A stretch of DNA of 64,000 nt. It comes from Nomia melanderi. Lineage: Eukaryota; Arthropoda; Insecta; Hymenoptera; Halictidae. The position numbers were made by a program, and so were the translations under genes. This document shows positions 34,621 through 47,527 of this stretch, one piece after another. How positions within the stretch are numbered: the stretch's first letter is position 1; every line of letters starts with the position of its first letter. The stretch covers positions 2,726,001 to 2,790,000 of the forward strand of contig NC_135010.1 in assembly GCF_051020985.1 (NCBI RefSeq), in the 5' to 3' direction. A model generated the notes under the pieces. The model was given only the letters and a program-made list of their open reading frames with translations, was not told the origin of the DNA and ran no database searches.

Positions 34621-35820
34621 TCATAGATTGTAATAACAAGGTCTGCAAAAATAATGTTGAAATGCATTCTTTTTTTACGTCTATAGTTTTATAACTTTCG
34701 TTTACAACTTATGTAAACGATAATAAATAATTTTATTAATAATTTATTTATTAACGCTGATTTCTTTTAATATTATCAATTAGCTGTGTATCACCGATGG
34801 TATATGCTGGCGTGAATGTATTAAACGAGTCTTCATTAATTGTTGGTATGTCTTTGTTAATTGTTGGTGTTTATCGAATAAATTAATGAAATGTTATCGA
34901 TGACATGAAAAATAAAAATTTTGTATAGAACAGTGAGCGTTAAAAACAACATTTCCAAGATTTTTATTGTTTATAAAATGAAAGACACTGAAGTATAAAT
35001 TTATGTATTTATGGTGCCGCTGAAAGGCATGAATCTTGTTATCATTATCAAACAAATTGTAATGTAGTGTAATGAAAATCGAAATAGCAAAAATTGCTTC
35101 AAGTTATTTGGCAGTTGTTTATATATTAAAAGTATTAGAAGAAATAATAATGTTCTATTTCGTTTATGTAAAGTGCCATAAATTAAAATTAATACCTATT
35201 CTTTGATTTTATACTGCAATTAGAAAATATCTGTTAATGAGTAAATTAAAATTCGTTATTGAAACAGAAAATTGTTACTCATTTCAAAAAGATTCTTGTA
35301 CAGAAATATTTTAGATCAACTGGTAAGTTAAGACTCAATTATAAAACAGAAATAATAACAAATAAAATATGTATAGTACCTAATAATAACTGTTACAATC
35401 ATTAAACGTCTTTCATGATAATTTACGTCTTCTTATTCAAAAAGCTATGAAATTTGTAAACTCGTTTTCAATAAAAGTATTTAACAAATTATAATTTTCC
35501 GTTGAATGTATTTCTAAATCTCAATAATATTAAAAATTAAAAATATCATTCTCAATGAAAATTAAAGGCAAATGTCAAAGATTAATATAATATTAAAAAA
35601 GCATATTTCGTAAATGACAATATATTTGTGCTACTCTTTGACTTTTTTTGCAAAATTCTACCTCAAAATACACTTCAAAAATGATTGTGAAATATTACCA
35701 AATTTATGTAGCCTTGTAAATAAAAGATATAATATGATTTTTTAAAATATTTTTCTTATTTCGTATTGGTACAAACGATATAGAAATAAATAACGACATC
35801 GTAATTATGAATCAAAGTAT
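34621..35820. other. AT-rich stretch, no feature seen
   Basis: AT-rich DNA with no element or gene that I can support. Confidence 0.65.
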
Positions 35821-36060
35821 TCAACAGAATGAAAAGTAAATGGATGATAAGGCTGGGCTGCAACACGTGCGCGGACACGCGTGTTGCGTTTTCTCGCTCG
35901 CGTATGGCTTGGATATGACATAACCGTGTAATGCATGCGTTTAAAGGAGACTATCGAGGAGATGCGAGCTTTCTTATGAGGGAAAGCAGTGCTCACTTTC
36001 ACCGCTTCGCTGGCTTTTACATTGGACGACACGCGTTCAGGGAGCGCGTCTGTAAATCTG
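35821..36060. other. Small GC-richer island 8
   Basis: A CpG-rich patch with CAACACG..CGTGTTG inverted arms at 35860-35886. A 75-codon minus-strand frame spans it without similarity. Confidence 0.4.
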
Positions 36061-38160
36061 TTTCCATTTACTGGTTAATATAATTATTCAAACATCTTTG
36101 ATATATCCATCAAACTTCACAGAAAATAATATTCAATGTTCATTTATTAATTTTCATGTAATGCGATATCAACTATTATATGATTATGTAATATACAAGT
36201 ATAATATTCGGAGATATATATTTTGAAATTATGATAACTTTGATAAATAGAAAAATTCAGTTATTGATCTTTATGTATTTGTAGATTTTTAAAGAATTTT
36301 AACAAAGAACTGTGTAGTTGAAAATATAAATTGAATCTCATTGATTATATCATTATTATGACAATATTTTTATACTTATTGTATCATTTTTCATTACTCA
36401 GGCATAAACAAATTTTATTTTAACGTGAAAGTGTAATAATTCAAAGTAAACAACTTTTATAAAAGTAAAGAACTGTGTAATCGTTTTGGTGTCTATTAAT
36501 TACTATGACAAAATAATAAACTTTCTAATCAAATTAGTTTATTCAAATTATTAATAATTTTTAATTTAACAGTACTTATTAAGGTATAATGAATGTTATT
36601 CAAGTTCGAAGTTTCTTTTAGTGTTTTGCTAGAATTAGAATCAAAGTAAAATTTTCTTATTTGTTAGATAATTTATTTAAATTAGAAGCAACGTAAAGAT
36701 TAGTTCCAGTTACAGTCATATTTCATTATATTTTATATATCTTGATTTGCCATAAACACATAAATATTATAACTAATTAATTGTTGAAATGTATGATTTT
36801 AATTCGGTAGAAATTATTAATATCGGTTTATATCAGATTACATTATTACCTTAAAAATTGTACTATTGCTAACAAAAGAAAACAAATAGGATCAAATTTT
36901 TAGCAATTAATAAATGCGTTGCAGTCATTTTCACTAGTATATATGATTCGTTATTAAACTACCTGTATTATAATGTTATAAGATGAATTGGAGAAATAAG
37001 TAGGTATTTAATAATCAAATTTTATATATAAAAATAAACACAATTAAAAAAGATTCCATTGAAAATCACATTGAATACGATTCAACAATCATAGAAATTA
37101 AAACTGTTAATAAAAAGATTTGTAAATAAATTATATTGTGTAACATTCAATTCTTATTGTCAACAAAACACGCATGTGTCTTTATTTAATTTGCCTTCCT
37201 TATGAATATTAGTGAATTATATTAAAATAAGTAAAACGACATTGAAACACATTGAAGTTTCATTAATAACTCATTAATGATTAAATTTAAAGTTTTTAAT
37301 TTACTAAATTATTAACAACTTCAGTGATAAACTAAATACGTTATATTATTACATGCGATACTTTTTAATACTATAACATTAAAATTACAATATATCTTAA
37401 TCCAGTAGTTATTCAAAGTAAATATAATTCTAGAAGAAAGTAAACTTGAACTATTTGCGCTATGTATTATAAATTTTAATCACAAATCCGCGTTTACAAT
37501 TAATAATTTTATTACAAAAAGAATTTATGCATCCAATCGTATTGACTTTGTGTTGAGGTAGTTTGAAAATATATAATTACTTGTATATTTTTATATTTTT
37601 AAAATATATATAATTATTTATGTAAAGCCGTTTCCGAATTAACGAATAAAACATTCAAAAGTGAGAAGAAAGTTTCCTTACTTTAACGTATTACTTCCCA
37701 ACGGTTATTTAACAGGATTTTAGATTACAATGTATTACCTAAGAATTTCTCAATAAATTTCCCTTTTTAAAAACTTTATAAGAATTTGTTTAATAGCTTT
37801 CTCATTCTATCTTTCAATGGCAATAGCGATAATGGTCTATGAACCGGCAAGTTACCTCGAGCAATATTATCTAATAATTTCTTTCAAAGGTATTCACTAA
37901 AAGAAAGTAATTAAATTTCTTCTTACATGCCTCGAACGTTGAATAGTCGTTTAATAAGCTTTCAATAGGTAACATGTTAAGTAATCACCATTTCATGACG
38001 AAAACGACAATGAAACATTTGAATAACAGGTTGTCGCATCTGAAAATACTAGCACATCATTGCCAGATATTCCTTTTTTATTGAGAAAAATTCGATTCTC
38101 TTATACTTTCACTCAGATACTAGTAAGTGAATTACCATAATGAGGTAAATACTGTTCGTT
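36061..38160. other. AT-rich stretch, no feature seen
   Basis: Extremely AT-rich and quiet: no frames of note, no paired TTAA ends, no GC island. Confidence 0.7.
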
Positions 38161-38460
38161 TGTTCCTTAGAATGCTGTGGTATTATGGCAATGGAGAGAC
38201 AAGTAGGTATAGGTGGTCGAAACATTTCGCAAACCCTTTTGCTGCGACGTTGACGCTGGTAATGGGTGATTGGTTAAACAGTCATCGGTCTTAGAAAGTG
38301 TACCAACCGACACTTTTTTCTTCGCATAGACAATTTGGAAATCACGAATGATTGCCACTATCGCATCGAGTGGCAGCCATTTTTTACGAAAGTTCTGCCA
38401 TGAAAACGATTGGCAAGAAGCACACCGTCGAATAGAGTGTGCAATTCAAATAATCAATCT
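38161..38460. other. Small GC-richer island 9
   Basis: More balanced composition with a 63-codon minus-strand frame. The translation (with YAKKKVSVGTLSKTDD) could pass for protein but matches nothing I know. Confidence 0.35.
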
Positions 38461-40075
38461 TAGAACAATGCATGTTTTTCCGTACTTAAATTTTATCAAC
38501 GTTAATAACAGAAAACAATTTTAATGCGACAATAATGTCAAATTGGGAGCGAATCAATCTATAAATTTCATGCAGAAGAACATACAGTTTTGATATTTGT
38601 AAACATTATACGAAGTATTCAATTTTTAATGACCAAATTATAACGACATACTTTATCAGTATGCTTCACAAAAATTTAAAATAAGTATATACTCGTGAAG
38701 CTCCCTTTTCAATATTATAAGGAAAATATAAAATATTTATAAGGTATACAACTTATCCATTAGCATTTTGATGCAAACTCAAAAATACTGATATACTTAC
38801 TTTTACATAAATACTTGTTATTAGATTATTATACGAGTTTAAGAAGAACTCTTTAGAAAATTGTATAATACATAAAAAGAAAATGAATTTTTAAACAGAA
38901 ACATAATATAATTTAATTTGTTTAATATTTATTCGTTGATGATTTTAATTTCCGTTAATACCTACGTACTAGATTCTTTATAATAGTTTTATTGAATTTG
39001 AAAAACACATTCATGTATGAATGTTCATAGGGAAACTTCTGAAAACTTTCATAGTTACAAGATTGTTACGAGAATGTAGGAACATTCAATGACAGTTCAC
39101 TCAAGTTTTTACACTGCACCGACTTATTTGGTGATAGAAAATGAAGTGCTGTCTGCAAATGTTTAATACCTATCTATTTCCTTCTGTAAAAGGTAACCTC
39201 ATGTAATGACTAAACAGATATTGCTCAGTGCATAGAACCATTTGCGGAAATTAATGATTAATACTTTTTATTGTACATCTTCATCGCGAGACTAGCATCA
39301 GCATTTAAATGACAACAAAGCTTCGATAACCGATTAAAATAAAATTGGCATTGCTAACCGTGTTGAAATTCTTTAATTTTTATGAAATTGATTGTTTTGT
39401 GAATGTGTATTATGAGAAAATAAATTATCTGCAGTAATACCATATTTTTTAAGCAGTTATTGAAACAATTATTTTGTATCTTTTAATTTATCATTATTCA
39501 TAATATCTACCAATAATGCATTCATAAAATTATAATGAGACGTAGCTTTAAATACAATATAATGCCAGCATAGTTTTATTTTAAACAAATTTATTTCTAA
39601 ACAATTGAATGAAAACCGTTTCTTTTGTACTTAGACAGAGTCATTACTTTTATATATTTTTTTCTCCTTTTTCAACAAAAGTTCTACAAAGAGAGCATAT
39701 TTACATAAATGTATTTTTGAAAAAACTATTTCATTGATCTGCCTAGACATACGAGTATCTAATCATTAATTGTACAAAGTGTATTGTATTGTATGCATCG
39801 TTTATCACGAAAAGGGTGAAGTCCAGTTCTGAAAAAAATAGAGGAAAACGTAACTTACATATAACTCCTCATAAATATTTTTAAATATTCATATGCTTTA
39901 ATCAATTAAACATTCAAAATACATAATTCTGAAAATTGTGTAGGTACATAATTCTAATCAAAGGATGGAATATTGATGTAGTCAGTTCTCATAAAGTTAT
40001 TTTGATAATATATTACTATTTGTATACTAACTCATCTAAACGAGAATAACCTCATAATAAGTAAAATACAAACCC
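38461..40075. other. AT-rich stretch, no feature seen
   Basis: AT-rich; nothing could be supported. Confidence 0.65.
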
Positions 40076-40301
40076 TTAATGTGTTGAATAAAAAAGGAGT
40101 TTTCAAATTACGTGAAAACAATTACAATTCGTATAATAACTAATGTCGAATAAAAATATTCAATAGCATGAATAACTAAATAATAGTGTAACTTCAGAAT
40201 TATCGTAGCAAATAACTGATAATTGTTCCTTTTTATCTTTACTACAAAAGAATAAGTGATACATAAAACACTGAAGTTCTTCCTGACAGTCAACGTGTTA
40301 A
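40076..40301 (-). mobile_element. Family F TTAA element, copy 5
   Basis: Reverse-oriented F: TTAATGTGTTGAATAAAAAA at the left, and CTTCCTGACAGTCAACGTGT with TTAA at the right. The interior ACTACAAAAGAATAAGTGAT matches copy 3. The palindromic segment is absent or replaced. Confidence 0.75.
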
Positions 40302-40360
40302 ATACTTTAAAGCAGTACAAAATTAACTCACACCACTTTCGTAAAGAACCATCTACGTCA

Positions 40361-40640
40361 TTACACCTATCCCTCGATTTACACGGTAGATTGCTTGCCC
40401 TAAAATACCGTGTAAATTCAAATCGTGCAATACTACTTAATAAAGCATTATTTATTTCTTTGTAAAATAAAAAGATATATACATATATTTAAATAAAAAT
40501 TCATTAATCCAACAAAATTGCATATATAATACACAAAACAACAAGAAATTAATGTAATTTGATTATTTTTAATAAAATGCAACTACAATTATTTGATTGT
40601 AATTAATGAAACGCAAGTGCCGTATAAATGGAAGTCCTTT
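40361..40640 (+). repeat. Dispersed repeat D, copy 2
   Basis: TTACACCTATCCCTCGATTT, then CGGTAGATTGCTTGCCC, ACCGTGTAAATTCAAATCGT and TTATTTATTTCTTTGTAAAA correspond block by block to copy 1 (17575-17265) in the opposite orientation. The right boundary is unsure. Motifs of the CCGTRTAAAT type recur within it. Confidence 0.65.
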
Positions 40641-41154
40641 CACTCTTCTCTAATCATGTTAAACCGAAATCTTGCAATTCGAATGTCGTATAAATCGGCG
40701 GCAAAGTCTACTTCAGTTAACCTTTATATTGGTAACTATATATCCATCCTGTCCGAATACCCATTTCAAAATTTTCTTTTATGTAATTTTGTTGTGTTCT
40801 CGTGAAAATTTAACAGAATTACTATTGATCTTTATCGTCTGAACATTTTCACGATGCATTTTGTTATGAAAATAAAGAATTCAAACAAAAATATTATAAT
40901 GTTAAAATTTGGATAAATGGAAATATTTTTGTTGTCAATTTTGGACCATTATATTTAATTTGTATAACTACAGGATTAAGATATTATACTGCAATTTTAA
41001 CGTTGTGGAATTAAAACGAGTTGCATGTAATAATGTAATGTACTGAGTTCATCGTTGAAGTTGCTTGCAATTCAGTAAATTAAAAACTTCAAATTTATTC
41101 AATAACGAGTTATTATTGAAATTTTAATGTGTTCCTATGTTGTTCTACTTTTTT
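40641..41154. other. AT-rich stretch, possible tail of D
   Basis: GCAATTCGAATGTCGTATAA near 40675 repeats the motif style of D, so the element may extend further. Otherwise nothing is seen. Confidence 0.4.
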
Positions 41155-41415
41155 TTAACCAGTTAACTGAGTTTGACGAGTATACACGTCATCTTGAAGC
41201 TTGAAATGATACTAATTTTTTCAATAATGAATTCTTTATTTTTTCAGATAAAAGTCTAATTCTTGTTTGCTTTGCTTTGGTTTTTCATTAAAATATATCC
41301 TAGGTGCATTCGTCCTGCGTTTGACGAGTATGTAAACATACACACTTCATTCTTTGATTTTATTGCGCGCAAAAAGAGAAATTTTTGAAACCAAATACTT
41401 CAGTTATCAGGTTAA
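41155..41415 (-). mobile_element. Family G TTAA element, copy 3
   Basis: It starts TTAACCAGTTAACTGAGTTT and ends ACTTCAGTTATCAGGTTAA. The blocks GACGAGTATACACGTCATCT and CTGCGTTTGACGAGTATG are the two G signature motifs in reverse. TTAA occurs on both sides. Confidence 0.85.
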
Positions 41416-41445
41416 GAATGAACCAGATAATATATTACTACCATA

Positions 41446-41478
41446 ATGAGCGACTCATTAGTCAAATCGATTAACTCC
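41446..41478 (+). repeat. L terminus, solitary
   Basis: GACTCATTAGTCAAATCGAT then TAACTCCAC matches the L ends at 52930 and 53556 and the fragment at 12246. No partner was found nearby. Confidence 0.45.
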
Positions 41479-41889
41479 ACAAAACTGAAAGTAAAGAAAC
41501 GTGATGTAATAGTATACGTTGATCTTGAAAATTTCTCTGTAACTAGAAAATCAAATAAACATGACAAAATATTTTTCAACTTCAGATTGGTAGTTTGTGG
41601 ATAACGAAAATTTATTCAATTTTGACAGTATCACTTCAGATATATGTACATTTTACTTTTACTGTAACTGAATGATCCGCCATCTTAAAAGTAAAATGTT
41701 GTATAAACTTAAATTTCAACAGTCACATATATTGTCGACATATTTATATTAGTTAATGAAAGGAAACGAAGATAATGTCGATTTATCTTTAGATGTTAAC
41801 ATTGCTGGACGTAAATGACTTAGTTAACAAGTTAATTTAACTTACTAATATTGACAAGGAAAGCAGATTGAATGAATTTATCTTATACA
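41479..41889. other. AT-rich stretch, no feature seen
   Basis: AT-rich with several TTAA tetramers but no inverted termini that I could pair. Confidence 0.55.
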
Positions 41890-42300
41890 TCGGGACATCA
41901 CCGATATGAATGACACAGGTCACTGATCAGCTAACTTTCAGTCAGCCGGCTCCTGATTGCTTTTCATTGCCACGATTGTGGCGATCACCTGGTTGCTCGT
42001 GCGTACGTGGCTCCGCGTACTTTTCATCGGCATGTCAAGCGGGCAAGCTTCTCGCTCCGCACGCCATTGCGTACATGTATGTATGTACCGTCTGACACGC
42101 TTCGATGGTACATAAGGTAGTTTGTGATGCGCGCAGGTGTGCCTGCCTAGAGACGTACGAGCGAGCAACGGGACGCCATCGACGGCCACGTTACTTGAGA
42201 TTCTGCGACCTTCGTGACATGCGAACAGAGTAATCTTAATCAGAATCGAACGTCCCATGGGGGAAATTTATTTCTCCGGGAATGGTCGGAAGGCGTCAGC
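41890..42300. other. GC-richer island 10
   Basis: A CpG-rich block with a GCGTAC direct repeat (GCGTACGTGGCTCCGCGTAC) near 42001. A 106-codon minus-strand frame and a 61-codon plus frame overlap, neither recognisable. No splice or promoter evidence favours a gene. Confidence 0.45.
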
Positions 42301-45005
42301 CAACCTAAGATCACTTTCCATTTTTATTAGATAAATTCTATCTTAGCAGAATCATCCATATTCGATTTGCCTCGTATGTCAGAACCCATACTTATCCAAT
42401 CATTGAATTAGACGAATACTGTGCTACGCTTTCACTTACACAGATTCTCTGTTTTTTTCTTTTTCTCTTTCTTATTAGCAACTGATTATTCTTTTTACTC
42501 GTGAATAATGTATTCTTTGAGACGATTATCAGATGCGGGTACTGTTAAATGGTAGAGAACATCTATAAATTACTTGTGGGGAATAAGGTCGAGAAACTTG
42601 TAGAATTATTTTATTAGGGTAATTACAAAAAGCAAGAGAGTTAGGATACCAAATTTGATTTTTAGAGGAACTTTAATTAGTTTCTTACATAATAGTCAGT
42701 AAGAATTTAAATTCTAAATGAGATGAACTTCAACTGCAATTGTAATTGTACCAATTGTTTATATAAGATAATTAAATTATTAGCCTATAAGAGATTGGAT
42801 GATACTGGTGTTGTTATCATTGTACTCTTTGTGAAATTGCTTCTTTTAATAACTATATAAGTGTAAGATATTTTTTCACATTTCTTTTAACTCTTTTATC
42901 ATGTTTCCATCTGTAGAATCAATGTATAACCGAGATATTATTTGATAAACGTTTTAGTTGCATTGATACGATATGAAAATTGAAATAAAAATCTTGAACT
43001 TAGAAAAAATTATCATTTTAGAAATATTTCTGAAGCTCCTGGAATTTTTTATGGCGGACACCGTAGATCACATCCAAAATTATAAAATCAAATGTTTTTA
43101 AACTAATCTTTCTAATACTTGTTACGCAAAATTGTTAAATCACCAATAAAATACTGACCGTGTTAAATAGAATGTTGCATCTTTCTTCTAAGGAAGTATA
43201 GCACTTTTGTTACAATTACAAAAGGAAAACTCTTTTCATTGGAAATGTACATGCAAAATTTAAAGTTAATCAGAGAAATTAATAATTGGAGAAGTTTTGA
43301 AAAAAGCTTAATTATCGTTTAGCTTAGTCATTTTGATCGAACCAACGAGTTACTTAAATTGTTCTGTTCAAAATGTTTTAACTTAAATTAAAGAATTAAT
43401 AAATTTAAATTTCTATATTGAACAATCGTTATAACGTTTTTAAAAGAAACTTGAACTTTAGAATTTTTAAACGATTTAGGCGATAAATGATTTTCATTTC
43501 ACCCTAGATCACTAATCTTTAGTAAAAATAAAAATATTTATTATTTATTTACTTTAAATTATTATAATGTTATGTAATTTAATTTATTAAGAATTACTGT
43601 GTCATTCCTTTGGAAAAAAGAGGCAAAGCTTCTTTTATAATTTCCATATGATAATCAAAGGTATTAATGAAAACGATATAGTTCAGTGATCTACAGTTAA
43701 TATTCAATTATAAATATTAATGTTTAGTTTTAGACACAAGACGTATCATCCGCATGAATGTGAAATGGCACTCAAATTATTGAAAGGATAATTTTCTAAG
43801 CAACATTGTCGCAGAAAATACATAATATGGTGATGAGGTGCGACTCATAAGCGAATCGGCAGTCGCATAAATAGGAATCAGTGTCATCGAAACGAAACCG
43901 CGGCAGAAAAGTTGAAATAGGCGTCAAAAAATGGGTGCCAGGACTGCTTCCAACAATTCTGCGAACTTGGCAGACATGTTACTGCACAGGAAAATTATTT
44001 TGAAGAGAGTAGATTATAAATAACGCGAATCTTAGTCATTTTCATATGAATCAGGCTACTAAAAGGATCAAAAATCTTACATTTATGTACCCGATATATG
44101 TAACAAATAATCAATACACTTTACGTTTAGTACTAATAGGAAAATTAAAACTGAGTGTACTCACTCATATATAATAAAAAATTATGAAATTTCCTTTTAT
44201 CTTTTCTATGAGAAATTGAATTTCCATAAAGATCTGCAAATTTTTAAGTCAATTGAAAAATCTTAATGCACTTTTAAGGAAATTTAAAGACAATTCTCAC
44301 GTTATTCTTTAGTAAAATTTTTAGTATATTTTAGCGTATTGTTTATTTAGAATATTACTTTTTTCTTTTATCATAGTAAGCATACTATATTGAACGAATA
44401 TTAGAGGATTTTCTACTGCCTTGAACTTTATGACTATATATATTTATGGTAAATTTAAAGTAATAATTATAAAAAGTTACTTAGTATATTTGTTGCTACT
44501 AAAATATTTTTATCAGACGGATTGTGAGGGTTCTAAGAAAATGTAAAGAAAATAAAGAGATATACTACTAAGCGAGAAACAGTACTTAGATTTTATTTAA
44601 ACATTGTATGTTTTATCAACCGAAATATGTAAATAATTATCATATTGTTTTCAGCACAATTTAAGAGTTTCATAAAGATGATCAACTATTAATCTAATAT
44701 GAGTAATTAGGAATTATGATTACTTTATTCTGTATAGAAGGGTTACTTAATAAACGTACCACATCTAATCAAATGCCGATACTTCCAAATTAAGAAATAT
44801 ATCTATAGTTTTCTGTTTTTGTTAAAATAAACGAAAATATATAATCTTGTTTTTATTGCTCAAAAATTATTTTGTGTATTGTTTCCGCATTGAATTAACA
44901 ATCACCTCTATTCCTTTCGCAACAATATGATCGATAGTTTAAGTGCCAACACGTTTAGTATTAAAAATGCTGAACTTTCTTCATTAAAATATTAACTATT
45001 AACTA
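42301..45005. other. AT-rich stretch with a small balanced patch
   Basis: AT-rich except for 43840-43990, which is GC-richer but has no frame of note. CACGTTTAGTATTAA at 44950 resembles a family C right end without a partner. Confidence 0.55.
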
Positions 45006-45224
45006 TTAACATTAGAACTACCAGTTGTTTAAACTGTTTTCGGTTACAATGATATAAATTATTGATATTTCAAAAGCATTGAATATTCGAAATATCTTTG
45101 AAAATAAATAATTTCTTTTAAATACTATAACGAATGTCTGAAGAAACTGAAAATAATCTATTGTTACAATTTTTATAGAGATTGCATATCAATCGTATTA
45201 AATGCTTGGTAGTTGTAACATTAA
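45006..45224 (-). mobile_element. Family B TTAA element, copy 5
   Basis: Reverse-oriented B with the ends TTAACATTAGAACTACCAGT and GCTTGGTAGTTGTAACATTAA-type. The interior has ACAATTTTTATAGAGATTGC. TTAA is on both sides, 219 bp. Confidence 0.85.
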
Positions 45225-45273
45225 TCATTGACAGTTGAGTTACAATTACGCAACCATCAAATCCTTTATCCAC

Positions 45274-45515
45274 TTAACTAGGTTTAACTTGTTATACACG
45301 TCACCTTAAAGCCTGAAAGGATACTAATTCTTTCAACAACGAATTTTTTATTTCTTCAAATAAACATGTGATTCTTCTTTGTTTTGCTTTAGTTTTCCAT
45401 TAAAATATACTCTAAGTGCACTTGTTCTGCGTTAGACGAGTACACACTTCATTCTTTGATTGTGTTGAAGGTAAAACAAGAGATTTTTCAAACTAAATTC
45501 CACAGTTAACAGATG
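45274..45515 (-). mobile_element. Family G element, copy 4 (right end decayed)
   Basis: TTAACTAGGTTTAACTTGTT and TACACGTCACCTTAAAGCC, then CTGCGTTAGACGAGTACAC and CCACAGTTAACAG, follow the order of copy 3. The terminal GGTTAA is missing. Confidence 0.7.
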
Positions 45516-45805
45516 AAATTACAGAAAAGTTTCTCAAGAATGTTCGTCTGTCAGAATTGTGGATTTTGCATTTTCGGTTGTACGTTACCAGTAGAGCACA
45601 AGCTCGAGATCGGTTCGTTCATTGTAGACTGTGCCGCACAGTTTCACGTGTATTTTTGCCCCATGCCAGCGACACGCAGCATTGCTCGAAGCCTGAATAT
45701 TGGGTAATCTAACGCGTCCAAGGCTAGCCGAGCCTTGAGCCGCCTTTCCAAGTGTTTCACTAACCCGATCATTCGCTCAATCGCAACGGTTTGATCCTAG
45801 TTTCC
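45516..45805. other. GC-richer island 11
   Basis: A CpG-containing block with a 64-codon frame (45513-45707) that includes several cysteines but no metal-binding spacing I can name. It is followed by the duplicated segment X. Confidence 0.4.
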
Positions 45806-46012
45806 TTATGATTAGATCTTGGATCGCTCATCCGTTTGTCTAACTGTCTACACGGTAAAACAGCTTTTCATTTTTTCCTCTGCAGGTAAACTGACGGGAA
45901 GACTGACGTAATAAGACAGTTGATGACTTTTACAAGCTTTCAATATCCTCGACTCATTGATTGGTAACACAGTTCTATCGATTGAATGCGTTAAAATTTT
46001 GTTTCGTATATG
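45806..46012 (+). repeat. Duplicated segment X, copy 1
   Basis: TTATGATTAGATCTTGGATC, CGCTCATCCGT, GACAGTTGATGA and AGCTTTCAATATCC recur in order at 46888-47090. Identity by eye is high, but there are no inverted ends, so this looks like a local duplication rather than a MITE. Confidence 0.75.
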
Positions 46013-46034
46013 AAAAATGGAATATATGATAATA

Positions 46035-46489
46035 TTAACCTATTAGCCGCGGAATTTAACCCTTTACACTCGATTTATTTTGAACGTTGTTGGGCGCAAA
46101 CTTGTATATATTTTTAGGGAAATGAATTATAGTAATTTACAGCGGCAGAATTCAATGTTTTATATTTATTTTATTCATTATTATTATAATAAGTGTGATA
46201 CTTTTTAAAGTGTAACAAATTTGTATTATCATCTCCAGCATGGCATACGAGTCCAAAGGGTTAATTTCAAAAATTTCTGACAATGCTTACAATGAAATCA
46301 AATAATAAAATGTATACTCGTTAAACGCAGGCCAAATGTACATATAATATATTGTAACGAAAAGTTACAACAAAACGAAGAAGAATTACATGTTTATCTG
46401 AAAAAAGAAATAATTTATCGTTGAAAGAAGTAGTATCATTTTGATTTCAAGGTGACATATGTACTCGTTGAACGCAGTTAACTGGTTAA
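46035..46489 (+). mobile_element. Family G element, copy 2, interrupted by K
   Basis: TTAACCTATTAGCCGCGGAA and TTTAA lead into element K (46056-46264), after which G resumes at TTAATTTCAAAAATTTCTGA and runs through GTATACTCGTTAAACGCAGG to the end CGCAGTTAACTGGTTAA. Removing K and one TTAA restores the intact layout of the copy at 52988. Confidence 0.85.
46056..46264. mobile_element. Family K TTAA element (nested in G)
   Basis: The ends TTAACCCTTTACACTCGATT and ATACGAGTCCAAAGGGTTAA are inverted repeats of about 16 bp with TTAA on both sides, 209 bp. Only one copy was seen. TTAACCCTTT ends link it to families H, I and J. Confidence 0.85.
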
Positions 46490-46887
46490 TTCGCCACCAC
46501 CGGCGTTTGTTTCGGTAGCAGTTTTCATAGTTACAATATTTTATTGGAAGCAACAAATTGTTTTTACAAAATGCAAATAAAATTTAAGAAGAAAGTCTTT
46601 TTAACTTCCGGCACGTTACACCATTCGTTACGATTTCGGATACAAATATGAGCCGTTTATTCTGCAAGGGGCTTAGGTCCATTAGAAAAAGAAAAAACTG
46701 TTAAAAATAAAAAGATAATATAGAATTCGAATTGTTATAATCATTAAGTTGATTCTTTTGGAAAATGTACTTAAGCCACTTCCAAAATTAACGATTCATG
46801 AATTTGAAAGAAATTGAATTTTCTTCACGCGAGGTACAGTGTTGAACGTCATAAATATGTGATGCTGGTCGCAAAAGTGTTAAAATG
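46490..46887. other. Intervening sequence, no feature
   Basis: Mixed composition between the G/K nest and the second X copy. A 61-codon minus-strand frame is not recognisable. Confidence 0.5.
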
Positions 46888-47090
46888 TTATGATTAGATC
46901 TTGAATCGCTCATCCGTCTGTGCAAGTGTCTACACGGCAAAATAGCTTTTAATTTTTTCCTGTTCAGGCACACTGGCAGGAAGAGTGTCGTAATGAGACA
47001 GTTGATGATCTTTTATAAGCTTTCAATATCCCCAGCTTACTGACTGGTAATCGAGGTTTCCTCGATTGAATGAGTTAAGATTTTTTGTTA
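46888..47090 (+). repeat. Duplicated segment X, copy 2
   Basis: This is the counterpart of 45806-46012, direct orientation, 1.08 kb downstream. It retains TCTACACGGCAAAATAGCTT and GAGACAGTTGATGATCTTTT. The G/K nest lies between the two copies. Confidence 0.75.
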
Positions 47091-47527
47091 ACCTGTTCGC
47101 TCGAAGACTTTTCAAGGTGACCTCAGTTCTCATACGAACACGATTAATGAGGAATAAAAACGTGAATAGAATGTAGCTTGTATTGGTAAAAGTGCTTTTT
47201 TACATGTTTCAAAGGGTATGAATATTCCCCTCATTTTATTTCTCTCAATGGAAGTACTTTAGAGATATTTCTTGCTCTATTTATGTTTATTTGATTGAAA
47301 AAATGAATTACATACGAACATAATTTTTTTTAAAAGTAACTGATAATTTTATCAATATTATCTATTTACTCGTTACAAAACAATTCTTAAATACACAAAA
47401 TTACAAAACAATACTTTTAGTCATCTATAATAATGATACACTCTGAAGGAAATATTGTGGGTCTGTATAAAAATATAAATTAATTTTCATTAATTTTTAA
47501 TCAATTTAGAGGATAAGGTATTCTTTT
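47091..47527. other. AT-rich stretch, no feature seen
   Basis: AT-rich; nothing could be supported. Confidence 0.6.
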
